Below are positions 25,349-35,007 of a stretch of DNA of 64,000 nt, one piece after another. The DNA is from an uncultured Devosia sp. (lineage in GTDB: Bacteria > Pseudomonadota > Alphaproteobacteria > Rhizobiales > Devosiaceae). The stretch is taken from assembly GCF_963517015.1 (NCBI RefSeq), contig NZ_CAUQDV010000002.1:558001-622000 (forward strand), in the 5' to 3' direction. Position 1 is the first letter of the stretch. Every line of letters starts with the position of its first letter. A model generated the notes under the pieces. The model saw only the letters and a list, made by a program, of their open reading frames with translations, made no database searches and was not told the DNA's origin. The translations under genes were made by a program, and so were the position numbers.

Positions 25349-26116
25349 ATGGGGGGAGACAAAACAACAAATGCCGGAGCAAAGCCGGAGCGGACCCGTT
25401 TTCTGGGCGTGTCCTTCGATAGCCTCGACCAAGGACAGGTCATCGACCAGTTGAGCCACAGCCGCGCCGAAGACCGCTTCGGCTATGTGGTGACACCCAA
25501 TGTCGACCATATCGTGCGCCTGTCCGGCCAGCCCGCTGCGCTCAGCCAATATCATCAGGCCATGCTGTGCCTGTGCGACAGCAAGCCATTGCAGGTCCTG
25601 TCCCGCACGGTGGGGCGGCCGCTGACCCATGTGACGGGGTCGGACCTGACAAAGGCAATCTTTGACAGGTTGCTGATGCCGGGGGATGTGGTGACGCTGA
25701 TCGTGGCGCGCGAGGGCATTGCCACCAAGCTGATGCAGCGCTTTCCCCATGTCCGCTTCCACTGGCATGTGCCGCCCTTCGGCATTCTCGACAAGCCGGA
25801 TGCCCTCTGCGACGTGGTGGATTTCATTGTCGACCACCCTGCCCGTTTCACCTTCATCGCCATTGGCAGCCCGCAATCCGAAGTGATCGCCGCACAGACG
25901 CAGGCCAATGGCCAGGCGCGCGGGACAGCGCTTTGCGTGGGCGCCTCGCTCGAATTCATCACCGGGGACCGGGCGCGGGCGCCGGCCTGGATGAACCGCA
26001 GCGGCATGGAATGGATGCACCGCGTCGCCACCGAGCCGCGCCGCCTGTGGAAGCGCTATGCCTATTCGGTGCCGACGCTGCTGCGCCTCTATTGGCTGGA
26101 GCTCATCGGGCGCTAA
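25349..26116 (+). CDS. WecG/TagA/CpsF-family glycosyltransferase
   Basis: A 255-residue GT26 protein. Typical segments are FGYVVTPNVDHIVRL near the N-terminus, the AMLCLCDSKPLQVLSR region, THVTGSDL, and FIAIGSPQSEVIAAQ plus CVGASLEFITGDRARAPAW towards the end. These enzymes add a second sugar (classically ManNAc or ManNAcA) to a polyprenyl-diphosphate-linked sugar at the membrane. It ends RRLWKRYAYSVPTLLRLYW, a basic amphipathic tail suited to membrane attachment. AGGAGG lies six bases before the ATG at 25349; another ATG at 25343 is too close. It probably closes the forward operon from 20573. Confidence 0.9.
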   Translation: MGGDKTTNAGAKPERTRFLGVSFDSLDQGQVIDQLSHSRAEDRFGYVVTPNVDHIVRLSGQPAALSQYHQAMLCLCDSKPLQVLSRTVGRPLTHVTGSDLTKAIFDRLLMPGDVVTLIVAREGIATKLMQRFPHVRFHWHVPPFGILDKPDALCDVVDFIVDHPARFTFIAIGSPQSEVIAAQTQANGQARGTALCVGASLEFITGDRARAPAWMNRSGMEWMHRVATEPRRLWKRYAYSVPTLLRLYWLELIGR

Positions 26117-26120
26117 TCAG

Positions 26121-26145
26121 AAGGCCGCCGCTATTCGGCGGCCTT
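26121..26145. terminator. Perfect hairpin between convergent wecG-like and PKS genes
   Basis: AAGGCCGCCG (26121-26130) and CGGCGGCCTT (26136-26145) form a perfect 10-bp stem with a five-base loop that includes the PKS stop codon. T-tracts are weak on both strands, so it may be a bidirectional but inefficient terminator, or act by blocking convergent transcription. Confidence 0.55.
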
Positions 26146-29100
26146 CCGGTTGTCGATGCTGCTATTGCTGGCCGCCAGTTGCCGGCGGATATGGTCGGCC
26201 AGAACCCGGACATTGGGATCGAGAACCATGGAGTCATGGTCGCCTGGAATTACGGTGACCGTGAGCTTGCCCACATAGGGCGTCCAGCCATTGTCCTCGC
26301 GGAAGAAGTTGCGGTCCGCGACCAGCTTCCGTCCATTGGACAGGTGATATTCGATCTGCGGATTGGGCCGGAACAGGGTGACCTCACCCGGATAGGGTCT
26401 TACCTCGTAACGACCCAGGGCGCGATAGAAGGCGGCTTCCACCATCTCATTGTTGAGCCGGTCCGAACCGCGCTCGAGCGCCAGCGCATTCTGCTTTTCG
26501 CGCTCCAGGTTTTTCCAGGCCACCTTGATCAGCAGCCAGGACGCGAAGAGCCCAACGCCTTCTCGGCGCAGATCCTGCAACCGGATATTGGCCTTGTCGA
26601 GCGTGGACAGTGCCGGCTGCGTCGGCACGGGCGTATCGAGCATGATGAGCTGACTGACCTCCTCGCCCACTGCCCGCAATTGCTGGGCCATTTCATAGGC
26701 GACCACACCACCACCCGAGAAACCAGCCAGCAGATAGGGCCCTTCAGGCTGGATGGCGCGCATTTCGGCGATGCAGCTGGCGGCGGCTTCCTCGAAGGTT
26801 TCATGCGGCGGGGTATCGCCATAGATGCCGCGGGCCTGCAGGCCATAGACCGGCCGCTGCGTGCCGATCTGGCGCGCCAGCTGGCGCAGGTTGAGCACAT
26901 TGCCGAACATGCCGGCGCAGATGAAGAGCGGCGTGGCTTTATTGTCGGCGGGGACATGCATGGCCACGCGATGGATCAGTTCCACCGCCGGCGCTGCATT
27001 GCCTGCCGGCTTGACGTCGAACTCGTCATTGGCAGCGACGGGCAGAAGCTTGCAGAGAAGCGCGATGGTGGGCGCCTCGAACAAGGTCGAGATGGGCAGG
27101 TCGATGCCATATTCCTTGCGGATGGAGCGGAAGAGCCGCACGGCGACCAGCGAATGGCCGCCGATATCGAAGAAATTGTCATCCACGCCGATCTGCTCGA
27201 TCCCGAGCAATTCGCGCCAGAAGCCGGCAAGCCGGATTTCCGACGGGGTGGAGGGCGCGACGAAAGCGCTGTCGAGATCGGCCGAGCGGCCGAAATCGAG
27301 GTTGGACTTGCGCGGGCCGGCTGCCATCTGCTCGGCCCGCCGGATCAGGCCCGGCAGGTCCATGGAGCTGACGATCGGCTGCGCGGCACCGCTGGCCAGC
27401 GCGCGTTCCAGTGCTTCCAGCGCCTCCTGCGGCAGGATGCCCTGGCGCACCTGCCGCGCCAGCTGACGCTGCGCAGTGCCGGATGGGGCCTGGGCGCGCT
27501 TCGGCGCGGGCATGCGGACAAGGCCCTGTGCCGCGTCGAGACGGCGGAGCAGGAGCTTTTCCACCACGAGCAGAACGGCGCCTTCCGGCGTCGCCAGCAC
27601 GATATCGAAACAGGCGAAGCCATCGCCATAGACGGCGCTGTCGGCGAGGCGCACCCAGCTGACGATGTCGGCAGGCAGGGGCTGCAGCAGGGTGATGCGG
27701 CCATAGGAGGCCGGCGCCCAGAGCGTGTTCGAGCCGCCATAGCCGGGCACGATATCCATGGCAAAGCCGGTGGCGATGTCGAGCAGGCCGGGATGGGCGC
27801 GGTAGCCAGCGTCGAGGTCGGAATGGAAAGCCTGCGGCAGCGACAGGCGGGCGAAGGCCTCGCCCATGCCGGATTGCTGAGCGCGCAGCACCTTCCAGCG
27901 CGGACCAAAGCGCAGATGGTCTTCCTGAGCCGAGCGGAGCGCCTGGCCGGGCTGGGCCTCATTCCTGCGCAGGGCGCAGCGTGCCTCGATCTCGGCGACC
28001 GGGATGCTGGCGCTGACAGGATGCGCCGGAACCAGCCGCGCGAGCGCGTTGACCGTGACGCCGTCACCGGACGAGGAGGCAATGGTGACGCTATAGTGGC
28101 CATGCTCGAAGCCGATGGCGAGGCGAACGGAGAGCGTCTGCCCCTCGGGCGCAAACATGGGGCTGCGAAATTCGAGCGTGTCGATGGCGAGCGCCGGCAG
28201 GCCGGCCTCGACCATGGCCTGGCCGATAAGTTCCACATAGCCCGTGCCGGGCATCAGCGCCTCGCCTGATGCCAGGCGATGCTCGTTGAACAGCCAGCTG
28301 GTCCTGGCATCGATGCCGGCCTCGAGCCAGACATGGCCCTCGCCATCTTCGATCCAGCGCTGGAAGAAGGGACCGCTGGCGGGGCGCAGGGTCGTCATGG
28401 CCTGCTCGTCCGCCTCGGCAATGGCGCGGGCGGCCATGCCGACCTGGTTCCAGATGCCCCAATGGACGGCGATCGTCTTGCGGTCGCTGCGGGAGGCCTG
28501 GCTTTCGGCAAAGGCATTGAGGAAGGCATTGGCCGCCACATAGTCGACCTGGCCGGTCGGTGCCGTGTCGCTACTGGTCGAGGAAAACAGGACCAGGGTC
28601 TCGATCGGCTGGTCGGCGAGCGCCTCGGCCAGAACCATGGTGCCGACCACTTTGGGCGCGAGGACGAGCTCGGCCGACTCCACCGTCTTGGCAAGGAGTG
28701 GCGCGTCATCGACCATGCCGGCAGTATGCAGGACGCCGGTGAGATGTCCCCACTTCGCACGGATCTGATCCAGCGCGCGCTGCACATCGAGCGGATTGGT
28801 GACATCGCCTTCGAGGACCAGGACCTCGCCACCGGCCTCTTCCATGGACTGGATGGCGGTGATGGCCATGCGACGACGATCGGTGACCGGCAGGACGCGC
28901 GACAGGACCGGCCAATTCGCGCGGGCTGGCAGCGCAGTGCGGGCCAGGAGGGCAACCCTGGCATGCCGGGTCGAAACGAGCTGGGTGGCGAAGGTCAGCG
29001 CGAGATCGCCCAGGCCACCGGTCAACAGATAGACGCCCTCATCGCGGAACAGGGTGGCCGGATCGGCGGGGGCGGCGAGCGGCAGCTTCACATGGCTACG

Positions 29101-32100
29101 TGACCATCGCCGCGCCTTGCGCCAGGCGACGACTTCCGAACCGGGCGCAGCGGCCAATTCTTCCATGAGCGCATCGATCAGGTCGGCGGGCGTAACGGGG
29201 CTCGTGGCCTTGGACTTGCCGAAAACCGAAATGTCGCGATGGGTGGTTGGCGCGCGGGTCTCGAGCTCCACATCGATCAGGCGGAGCGTCGTGTCTTCGA
29301 ATTCGCGCGGAATGACCAGCGCCGGTCCCTCCAGCGTCGCCTTTTCCGGATGGGCCAGGCCCTCGCTCTCGACCTGCTGGGCGCCATTGGTGACGACGGT
29401 GATGTGCAGGCGCGGCGCGGCATTGGCTTCGGACAAGGCCTGCATCAGATGCAGCAGGCCCTGGAAGCCGTTTTCCTGGATGCGATTGAAGAAGCTCGAA
29501 CCGGGACGGAAGCTCGCCGTATGGGTGAGCAGCGGCAGATAGGCCATGCGATCGGGCGTGATCTGGTCGGCGGCGAGGCCCGCGGCCAGGGCATCATAGC
29601 CGGCGCGGCCATGTTCGGGGCAGACCACATAGGTCTCGGCATCGCGGCGCGCAAAACCATCGCCGGAGGCGACGGTGACGACGCGATGGCCGAGGTCGCG
29701 CAGCCGCTGCGCCAGCTGCTGGCCGGTATCGCCATCGTCGAGGAAGACAAGGTAGACGTGCCTGTCCGCCGTGCTGCCGGCGACGATGTCGGGCACGGAG
29801 CGGCGCCAGGCCGGGCGATGGCCCCAGTCGGTCATGTCGTCGAGGCGCAGCAGCGGGGCTTCGTCATCGGCGGCGGGCTGCTGGCGCTCGATGAAGAAGC
29901 GGCGATGCTGGAAGGGATAGGTCGGCAGCTGCACGCGACGGCCGGCCGGCACCAGCTTTTCGGCCGGAATGGCGAGGCCTGCCGCCCAGGCGCGGCCGAT
30001 GGCGGTCAGGCAATAGAGCTGGTCATCGACCTTTTCATCGGGATGCGGCAGGGCATTGATGACGCGATTGGCGTCGATATTGCCCTGCGCCTTGGCCAGG
30101 GACGACAATGCGCGCGACGGACCGGTCTCGATATAGATCAGCGCCGCATCGGCGCTGACTTCGGCAAGGCATTGCTCGAAGCGCACCGTGGAACGCAGAT
30201 GGCGCGCCCAGTAGTCGGGGCTGGTGGCATCTGCCGCAGACAGGGTCTGGCCGGTGACATTGGAAATGATGCGGATGGTGGGCGGGTTCAGCCTGATGCT
30301 GGCGAGGAAGGCGCGGAAGGGCGCGAGGATCGGCTCGAGCATGCGCGAATGGGCAGCCACGTCGATGGTGATGCGGCTGGCGTCTATCCCCTGTGCCTTG
30401 AGGCTTTCGGCAAAGCGATCAAGCGCCTCGTCCGGCCCCGAGACGACGCACAGGCCCGGCGCATTGACCGAGGCCATGTCGAGTTCTTCCGGCAGGAGGG
30501 TACGCAATTGCGCTTCCCCGACCGGCACGGACAGCATGCCGCCCTGGGGCAGGGTTTCGAACAGCTCGCCCCGCAGGCGAACCAGATTGACGGCATCCCT
30601 GAAGCTCAGCACGCCGGCAAGGCAGGCGGCGGCATTTTCGCCCATGGAATGGCCGATCAGCGTCTTGGGCGTAATGCCTCGCGCCATCCAGAGACGGGCC
30701 AGGGCCACTTCGATGATGAGAATGGCCGGGAGCTGGATCGCGGGGCGCAGCAGACGTGGATCGGGCGCCGCCGCATCGAGCCAGGCCGCGCGCAATTCAT
30801 CGGCCGCGCCCGGAGGCAGATAGCCGATGCCTTCGTCGACCACGCGCCGGAACTCTGGCTCCCTGCCATAGAGATCGCGGGCCATGCCGTGATGCTGGGC
30901 ACCGCCGCCGGGGAAAAGAAAGACGGCGCCCGAGGCGTTGTCGAGCGCTGAATGGGCAAAGACGCGCTTCAGTTCGGGCGTCATCAGGGCATGGGCCGCG
31001 TCGGCATGGTCGCGCACGGCGAGTGCGGCGCGGTGCTCGAAGGCTTCGCGCCCCTGCAGCAGCGTATGGGCAATGTCGGCGAGCGGAAGCGCGGCATTGT
31101 CGCGGATGAATTCGCCGAGCTTGATCTGGGCCGCGTCGAGCGCCTTGCGGCTCTTGGCGGCAGACAGGAGCATGGTCGGCTCGCTGCTGGCAGCCGTGGT
31201 GGATACCGCGACGGCGGGCGGCTGTTCGATGACCACGTGGGCATTGGTGCCGCCGACGCCGAGCGAGTTGACCCCGGCGCGGCGCGGCGCGGTGGAGGGC
31301 CACTCGGTCAGCCGGTCATTGACGACGAAGGGGCTATTGGCGAAATCGATCGACGGATTGGGCTTTTCGAAGCCGAGCGTGGGCGGGATCTTGCCATGCT
31401 TGACGGTCAGCGCCGCCTTGATCAGGCTGACCACGCCGGCCGCCGTATCGAGGTGGCCGATATTGGACTTGACCGAGCCGACGCGGCAGAAATTGCGGCG
31501 CGTCGTGCCAAGGCGAAAGGCTTCCGTCAGGGCCTGGATTTCGATGGGATCGCCGAGATAGGTGCCGGTGCCGTGGCATTCGACATAGCCGATCGTGTCG
31601 GGCGAAATGCCGGCAAGCCCCTGGGCCTCGATGACGGCTTCGGCTTGGCCGGTCACGCTGGGCGCGAGATAGCCGGCCTTGCTGGCGCCGTCATTGTTGA
31701 TGGCCGAAGCCTTGATGACCGCATGGATCGTGTCGCCATCGGCAATGGCGTCCGACAGGCGACGCAGCACGACGACGCCGGCACCGCTGCCGAAGACCGT
31801 GCCGGCGGCGCGATGATCAAAGGCGCGGCAATGCCCGTCGGGCGAGAGGATTTCGCCATCCTGATAGCTGTAACCGCGGCGATGGGGCTGTTCGATGGTG
31901 ACGCCACCGGCCAGCGCCATATCGCATTCGCCATTCAACAGGCTCTGGGCCGCATAATGCACGGCGACCAGCGAGGACGAGCAGGCGGTCTGGATATTGA
32001 CGCTGGGCCCACGCAGGTCGAACGTGAAGGACACGCGGGTCGAGAGGAAGTCCTTGTCATTGCCGGTATGGCGCAGCAGGAACATGCCGGTCTGCTCGAC

Positions 32101-32529
32101 CAGTTCGCGATCGCTGCAGACGTTGAAATAAAAGTAGCTCCCCATGCCGCTGGCGGCAAAGACGCCAACCGGCCCCTGCTGCCGGCTCGGCATGCGGCCG
32201 GCATCCTCGAGCGCCTCCCAGGCGCATTCGAGAAAATGGCGCTGCTGGGGGTCCATGACCGCTGCCTCCTTGGGGCTCAGCCCAAAAAAGTCGGCGTCGA
32301 ACTGTTCCATCTCCGACAGGTCGGAGGTGCGCGGGACATAATTGGGCTCATGGACCGGATCGCCGGCGCGTTCGGCTTCGGCCAATTCCTCCTGCGTCAG
32401 CGGGCGGATGGACTCCACGCCAGCCACAAGATTGGACCAGAAGGCGGAGACGGTGTTGGCGCCCGGCACGCGCAGGGCCATGCCAACAATGGCGATGTCA
32501 CTCGCGGAAATCTCAGAAGCGTCCAGCAT
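26131..32529 (-). CDS. Type I polyketide synthase, KS-AT-KR-DH-ACP-TE
   Basis: A 2132-residue single-module synthase. The KS (about 10-440) has catalytic Cys183 in QTACSSSL and His319 and His359 in ECHGTGT and SNIGHLDTAAG. The AT (about 540-840) has Ser628 in GHSMGENAA. The KR (about 1160-1340) has LLTGGLGDLALTF and the SS...Y...N set ending in YVAANAFLNAF. A DH-like domain (about 1405-1690) follows, with its His in NEHRLASGEALMPG. The ACP has a phosphopantetheine Ser near 1793 (IGGHSLVAV). The TE has Ser near 1938 (GFSGGG) and His near 2097 (GDHDSM). All catalytic residues seem intact. GGGGG lies eight bases before the ATG. The KS-first, TE-last layout suggests it extends and releases a chain made elsewhere, plausibly by the NRPS at 40508. 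Confidence 0.95.
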   Translation of the reverse strand: MLDASEISASDIAIVGMALRVPGANTVSAFWSNLVAGVESIRPLTQEELAEAERAGDPVHEPNYVPRTSDLSEMEQFDADFFGLSPKEAAVMDPQQRHFLECAWEALEDAGRMPSRQQGPVGVFAASGMGSYFYFNVCSDRELVEQTGMFLLRHTGNDKDFLSTRVSFTFDLRGPSVNIQTACSSSLVAVHYAAQSLLNGECDMALAGGVTIEQPHRRGYSYQDGEILSPDGHCRAFDHRAAGTVFGSGAGVVVLRRLSDAIADGDTIHAVIKASAINNDGASKAGYLAPSVTGQAEAVIEAQGLAGISPDTIGYVECHGTGTYLGDPIEIQALTEAFRLGTTRRNFCRVGSVKSNIGHLDTAAGVVSLIKAALTVKHGKIPPTLGFEKPNPSIDFANSPFVVNDRLTEWPSTAPRRAGVNSLGVGGTNAHVVIEQPPAVAVSTTAASSEPTMLLSAAKSRKALDAAQIKLGEFIRDNAALPLADIAHTLLQGREAFEHRAALAVRDHADAAHALMTPELKRVFAHSALDNASGAVFLFPGGGAQHHGMARDLYGREPEFRRVVDEGIGYLPPGAADELRAAWLDAAAPDPRLLRPAIQLPAILIIEVALARLWMARGITPKTLIGHSMGENAAACLAGVLSFRDAVNLVRLRGELFETLPQGGMLSVPVGEAQLRTLLPEELDMASVNAPGLCVVSGPDEALDRFAESLKAQGIDASRITIDVAAHSRMLEPILAPFRAFLASIRLNPPTIRIISNVTGQTLSAADATSPDYWARHLRSTVRFEQCLAEVSADAALIYIETGPSRALSSLAKAQGNIDANRVINALPHPDEKVDDQLYCLTAIGRAWAAGLAIPAEKLVPAGRRVQLPTYPFQHRRFFIERQQPAADDEAPLLRLDDMTDWGHRPAWRRSVPDIVAGSTADRHVYLVFLDDGDTGQQLAQRLRDLGHRVVTVASGDGFARRDAETYVVCPEHGRAGYDALAAGLAADQITPDRMAYLPLLTHTASFRPGSSFFNRIQENGFQGLLHLMQALSEANAAPRLHITVVTNGAQQVESEGLAHPEKATLEGPALVIPREFEDTTLRLIDVELETRAPTTHRDISVFGKSKATSPVTPADLIDALMEELAAAPGSEVVAWRKARRWSRSHVKLPLAAPADPATLFRDEGVYLLTGGLGDLALTFATQLVSTRHARVALLARTALPARANWPVLSRVLPVTDRRRMAITAIQSMEEAGGEVLVLEGDVTNPLDVQRALDQIRAKWGHLTGVLHTAGMVDDAPLLAKTVESAELVLAPKVVGTMVLAEALADQPIETLVLFSSTSSDTAPTGQVDYVAANAFLNAFAESQASRSDRKTIAVHWGIWNQVGMAARAIAEADEQAMTTLRPASGPFFQRWIEDGEGHVWLEAGIDARTSWLFNEHRLASGEALMPGTGYVELIGQAMVEAGLPALAIDTLEFRSPMFAPEGQTLSVRLAIGFEHGHYSVTIASSSGDGVTVNALARLVPAHPVSASIPVAEIEARCALRRNEAQPGQALRSAQEDHLRFGPRWKVLRAQQSGMGEAFARLSLPQAFHSDLDAGYRAHPGLLDIATGFAMDIVPGYGGSNTLWAPASYGRITLLQPLPADIVSWVRLADSAVYGDGFACFDIVLATPEGAVLLVVEKLLLRRLDAAQGLVRMPAPKRAQAPSGTAQRQLARQVRQGILPQEALEALERALASGAAQPIVSSMDLPGLIRRAEQMAAGPRKSNLDFGRSADLDSAFVAPSTPSEIRLAGFWRELLGIEQIGVDDNFFDIGGHSLVAVRLFRSIRKEYGIDLPISTLFEAPTIALLCKLLPVAANDEFDVKPAGNAAPAVELIHRVAMHVPADNKATPLFICAGMFGNVLNLRQLARQIGTQRPVYGLQARGIYGDTPPHETFEEAAASCIAEMRAIQPEGPYLLAGFSGGGVVAYEMAQQLRAVGEEVSQLIMLDTPVPTQPALSTLDKANIRLQDLRREGVGLFASWLLIKVAWKNLEREKQNALALERGSDRLNNEMVEAAFYRALGRYEVRPYPGEVTLFRPNPQIEYHLSNGRKLVADRNFFREDNGWTPYVGKLTVTVIPGDHDSMVLDPNVRVLADHIRRQLAASNSSIDNRKAAE

Positions 32530-32613
32530 CGCGATTGCCCCCTGTCATGCAGGCAGGACCTCGTACCCCACCCTGCATGACCAAGTTCTACAGCAATCAA
32601 AACAAGCAATAAA

Positions 32614-32659
32614 CGCCCTCATAACCAAACGTTACCGAATTGGTTACTTTGTGAGGGCG
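32614..32659. repeat. Interrupted inverted repeat upstream of the PKS
   Basis: CGCCCTCATAACCAA (32614-32628) matches TTGGTTA (32640-32646) plus TGAGGGCG (32652-32659) with only a five-base bulge, giving 15 paired positions around an 11-base loop. It lies 85-130 bases before the PKS start and 77 bases after the GT2 stop at 32736. On the minus strand the stem is followed by TTTATTG, so it could terminate the upstream GT2 genes, or it could be a regulator-binding site for the PKS. Confidence 0.6.
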
Positions 32660-32735
32660 GATCAATTTTCCGAATGACAATTCACCGCGCGCGAAATATC
32701 GCGGGCAGAGGATGCAGATCGGCCGGAGGTCCGGG

Positions 32736-33716
32736 TTATTTGTATTCGATCAGCGTCGAGCGTTTCCCGCGGAGCCGGTCGAAATGATACCTGGCAATGC
32801 CCTGGGTCTCGGCGAACTTACCGAGGGTGAAGAAAAAGGCATTGCGCCAACTGGCGGGCGACGCCGCGCCTTGCCGCATGGACTGACGCGCGATAGTGGC
32901 CGGATAGGCGAGCAACAGGCCAAGCGACCATGGCGTAACGAGACTCCCCAATGCCGCCACCGGGGCGATGGCTGACCAGCCAAGCGCCCGCGTGACATTG
33001 CGCTGCCAGATGCGCCTGGGCGAGTGGCGATGCAGCCAGGACACTTCGGCAAAGGCATGACCGCCCCGTGTGGCGCGGCGCCACCATTGGCCGAGGCTGG
33101 TGATATTGGCGTCATGCAGGGTCATTTCCTGCCGCAGCCGCCAGATCGTCCAGCCCTGCTCGCGCAGGCGCAGGCAGAGTTCGGGCTCTTCTCCCGCGAT
33201 CAGGCTGTCCCGGAAACCACCCACGGCGGAAAAGGCGCTGGTCCTCACCAGGAAATCACCGCCGCTTTCAAGGATTGCGCCGACCGGCCCGTCCCATTCG
33301 TCATCGCACATGGCATTGTAGATCGAACGGTCGGGAAACTTCTCGCGCCGCCGGCCACAGACCAGAGCGACATCCGGCTTCTCGTCGAGAAACCCCGTCG
33401 CGGCATCGATCCAGCCGGGGTCGAGCATGCAGTCGCCATCGACGAACTGCACGAATTCCGGCCCCGGATGGCGCTGCAGCAGGGCCGCATAACCGGCATT
33501 GCGAGCCCGCGCGGCCGTGAAGGGGCGGCTCAGGTCGAGATCGAGCACTTCGACACCCGCCGCTGCGGCCTTGGCCTGGCTGCCATCATTGGAGCCTGAA
33601 TCGACATAGACGACGCTGCCGGCCAAAGCGCCCAGCGAGGCGAGGCAATCGAGAAGGCGCTGCCCCTCGTTGCGGCCGATGACGACCGTGCCGACACGAT
33701 GTCCCGTGCCCGTCAT
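32736..33716 (-). CDS. Glycosyltransferase family 2
   Basis: A 326-residue GT-A enzyme. It opens with VGTVVIGRNEGQRLLDCLAS and has the YVDSGSNDGS nucleotide-binding motif, a DGDCMLDPG metal-binding DxD-type motif and GGFRDSLIAGEEPELCLRLR with the catalytic-base acidic residues. A hydrophobic C-terminal part (about 240-290) suggests membrane association. The start at 33716 overlaps the upstream GT2 stop as ATGA; a frame extending to 33905 lies within that gene. It probably adds one sugar of the exopolysaccharide repeat on the cytoplasmic face. Confidence 0.88.
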   Translation of the reverse strand: MTGTGHRVGTVVIGRNEGQRLLDCLASLGALAGSVVYVDSGSNDGSQAKAAAAGVEVLDLDLSRPFTAARARNAGYAALLQRHPGPEFVQFVDGDCMLDPGWIDAATGFLDEKPDVALVCGRRREKFPDRSIYNAMCDDEWDGPVGAILESGGDFLVRTSAFSAVGGFRDSLIAGEEPELCLRLREQGWTIWRLRQEMTLHDANITSLGQWWRRATRGGHAFAEVSWLHRHSPRRIWQRNVTRALGWSAIAPVAALGSLVTPWSLGLLLAYPATIARQSMRQGAASPASWRNAFFFTLGKFAETQGIARYHFDRLRGKRSTLIEYK

Positions 33717-34672
33717 TTGCTGCCGCGCGCCAGCCGATGGGCCAGGAAATCCCGCACGAGGAAGGGCGGATCGATATTGTCGCGCCGCTCCACCAGCTGT
33801 CGCAGGTGCCAGACGGCTTGGCCCGCAATCCAGCCGGCATCCGCCAGCAGGCTGCCCCAGCGGCCATGATGCTTGGCGAAGTAGCGGCGGCGCGAATTGA
33901 ACCAATAGGTCGGCCGCCGCACGGCGCGCTTCTTCCTGTCGCTCACCCCGGTGGACTGGCCACAGAGATGGACAACGCGGCTCTTGGGCTCGGTCCAGCA
34001 GGTCCAGCCGGCATCGACGGCGCGGCGGCAGAAATCGAGTTCCTCGTAATAGAGGAAATATTCCTCATCCAGCATGCCGATCTGATCGAAGACCTTGCCG
34101 CGGACCAGCATGGAGGCGCCGGAGACCCAATCGACCTGGACCGGAGACTGGTCGAAGGACGGAGCGACGCACCAGCGTCGCAGGAGACGCGAAATGGGCC
34201 CGACGCGCGCCTCGCCGTCCAATTCGCTCATCGCCGAAGGGAAACGGAAGGAACAGGCCTGGCGCGTACCGTCCGGGTCTTCGAGCGAGCTCCCCACCAT
34301 GCCGACTTCCGGATGGTCGGCCAGAAACTGCACCAGCGCGCCGACGGCACCGGGGCGGACATAGGTGTCGGGGTTGAGCAGGAGATAACTGTGCGCCCTG
34401 CCCCACCGGGCATCGGCCGCCTCGATCGCGCGATTATTGCCATAGGCGAAGCCGCCATTCCGCGGCAGATCGAGCACGGCGGCGCGGTCGCCCCAGTGGT
34501 TGGCCTCGATCGCATCGGCCAGCAACTGGGTGGAGCCGTCGCCGGACACGGCATCGACGATCATCATCCGCCCTTGCTGGGGAAAGGATGGATCGGCCAT
34601 GACAGAGGCAAGACAATCGAGTGCCAGCGGGCCAGTTTTGTAATTAACGACAACAATCGTCAAATCGAGCAT
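33713..34672 (-). CDS. Glycosyltransferase family 2 (rhamnosyltransferase-like)
   Basis: A 319-residue GT-A enzyme similar in plan to WbbL-like rhamnosyltransferases. It shows LTIVVVNYKTGPLALDCLAS, DLPRNGGFAYGNNRAIEA, LLLNPDTYVRPGAV (DxD-type motif) and GMLDEEYFLYYEELDFCRRA, the last being typical of this group. Since the window encodes dTDP-L-rhamnose synthesis (rfbCBDA), rhamnose is a reasonable guess for the donor but is not proven. It is translationally coupled to the next GT2 gene. Its start is divergent from the ExoF-like gene, with a 335-base regulatory gap between them. Confidence 0.87.
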   Translation of the reverse strand: MLDLTIVVVNYKTGPLALDCLASVMADPSFPQQGRMMIVDAVSGDGSTQLLADAIEANHWGDRAAVLDLPRNGGFAYGNNRAIEAADARWGRAHSYLLLNPDTYVRPGAVGALVQFLADHPEVGMVGSSLEDPDGTRQACSFRFPSAMSELDGEARVGPISRLLRRWCVAPSFDQSPVQVDWVSGASMLVRGKVFDQIGMLDEEYFLYYEELDFCRRAVDAGWTCWTEPKSRVVHLCGQSTGVSDRKKRAVRRPTYWFNSRRRYFAKHHGRWGSLLADAGWIAGQAVWHLRQLVERRDNIDPPFLVRDFLAHRLARGSK

Positions 34673-35007
34673 GGCGCAATCCGGGATTTTATAATGCCAG
34701 ATTTATCATGAATTCGCCCCGATCACAGCCACGGCGAACAGATCATTGTATTTGGGTAAATTTGCCAATCACCCAAACCTCTGTCGCATCACATTAACCA
34801 TGTTCCAAGTCATGTTTCGCCGGCCTCACGGCAATAACAACTCCCATTGATTTGATGGCCGCCATGCATGAACAGACGTAGTGGAAAGGCTGTTAATTAC
34901 GCTAGCGTCCCAATCACATTTACCAATGCTCGCGACAGTTAATGGACAATTTCCCACCAACCGAATAGTGAAGTATCGTCGGGAGACTGAACGGGGAGAA
35001 ACATAGA
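34673..35007. other. Divergent intergenic region ahead of the export operon
   Basis: 335 bases between the divergent GT2 gene (start 34672) and the ExoF-like gene (start 35008). It is AT-rich and has no credible gene. GGGGAGAAA just before 35008 serves as a ribosome site. TTAA half-sites occur (for example 34892 and 34939), but no full TTAA-N7-TTAA was found here. It must hold promoters for both directions, which I cannot place with confidence. Confidence 0.5.

Noticed and set aside
19595..26116. Genomic island inserted at tRNA-Gly
   Set aside because: tRNA-Gly borders the glycan genes, but I found no integrase and no second copy of the tRNA 3' end among the bases I inspected. A whole-genome repeat search would be needed.
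25933..28269. Long forward open frame of 778 residues antisense to the PKS
   Set aside because: It lies opposite a PKS with intact motifs, has no ribosome site or domain, and its composition is that of a high-GC shadow frame.
29239..30951. Second long forward frame antisense to the PKS
   Set aside because: Same reasons: full overlap with AT and KR coding sequence, and no recognisable protein features.
34673..35007. CtrA box ahead of the export operon
   Set aside because: Several TTAA half-sites exist (34892, 34939), but none is followed by a second TTAA seven bases later.
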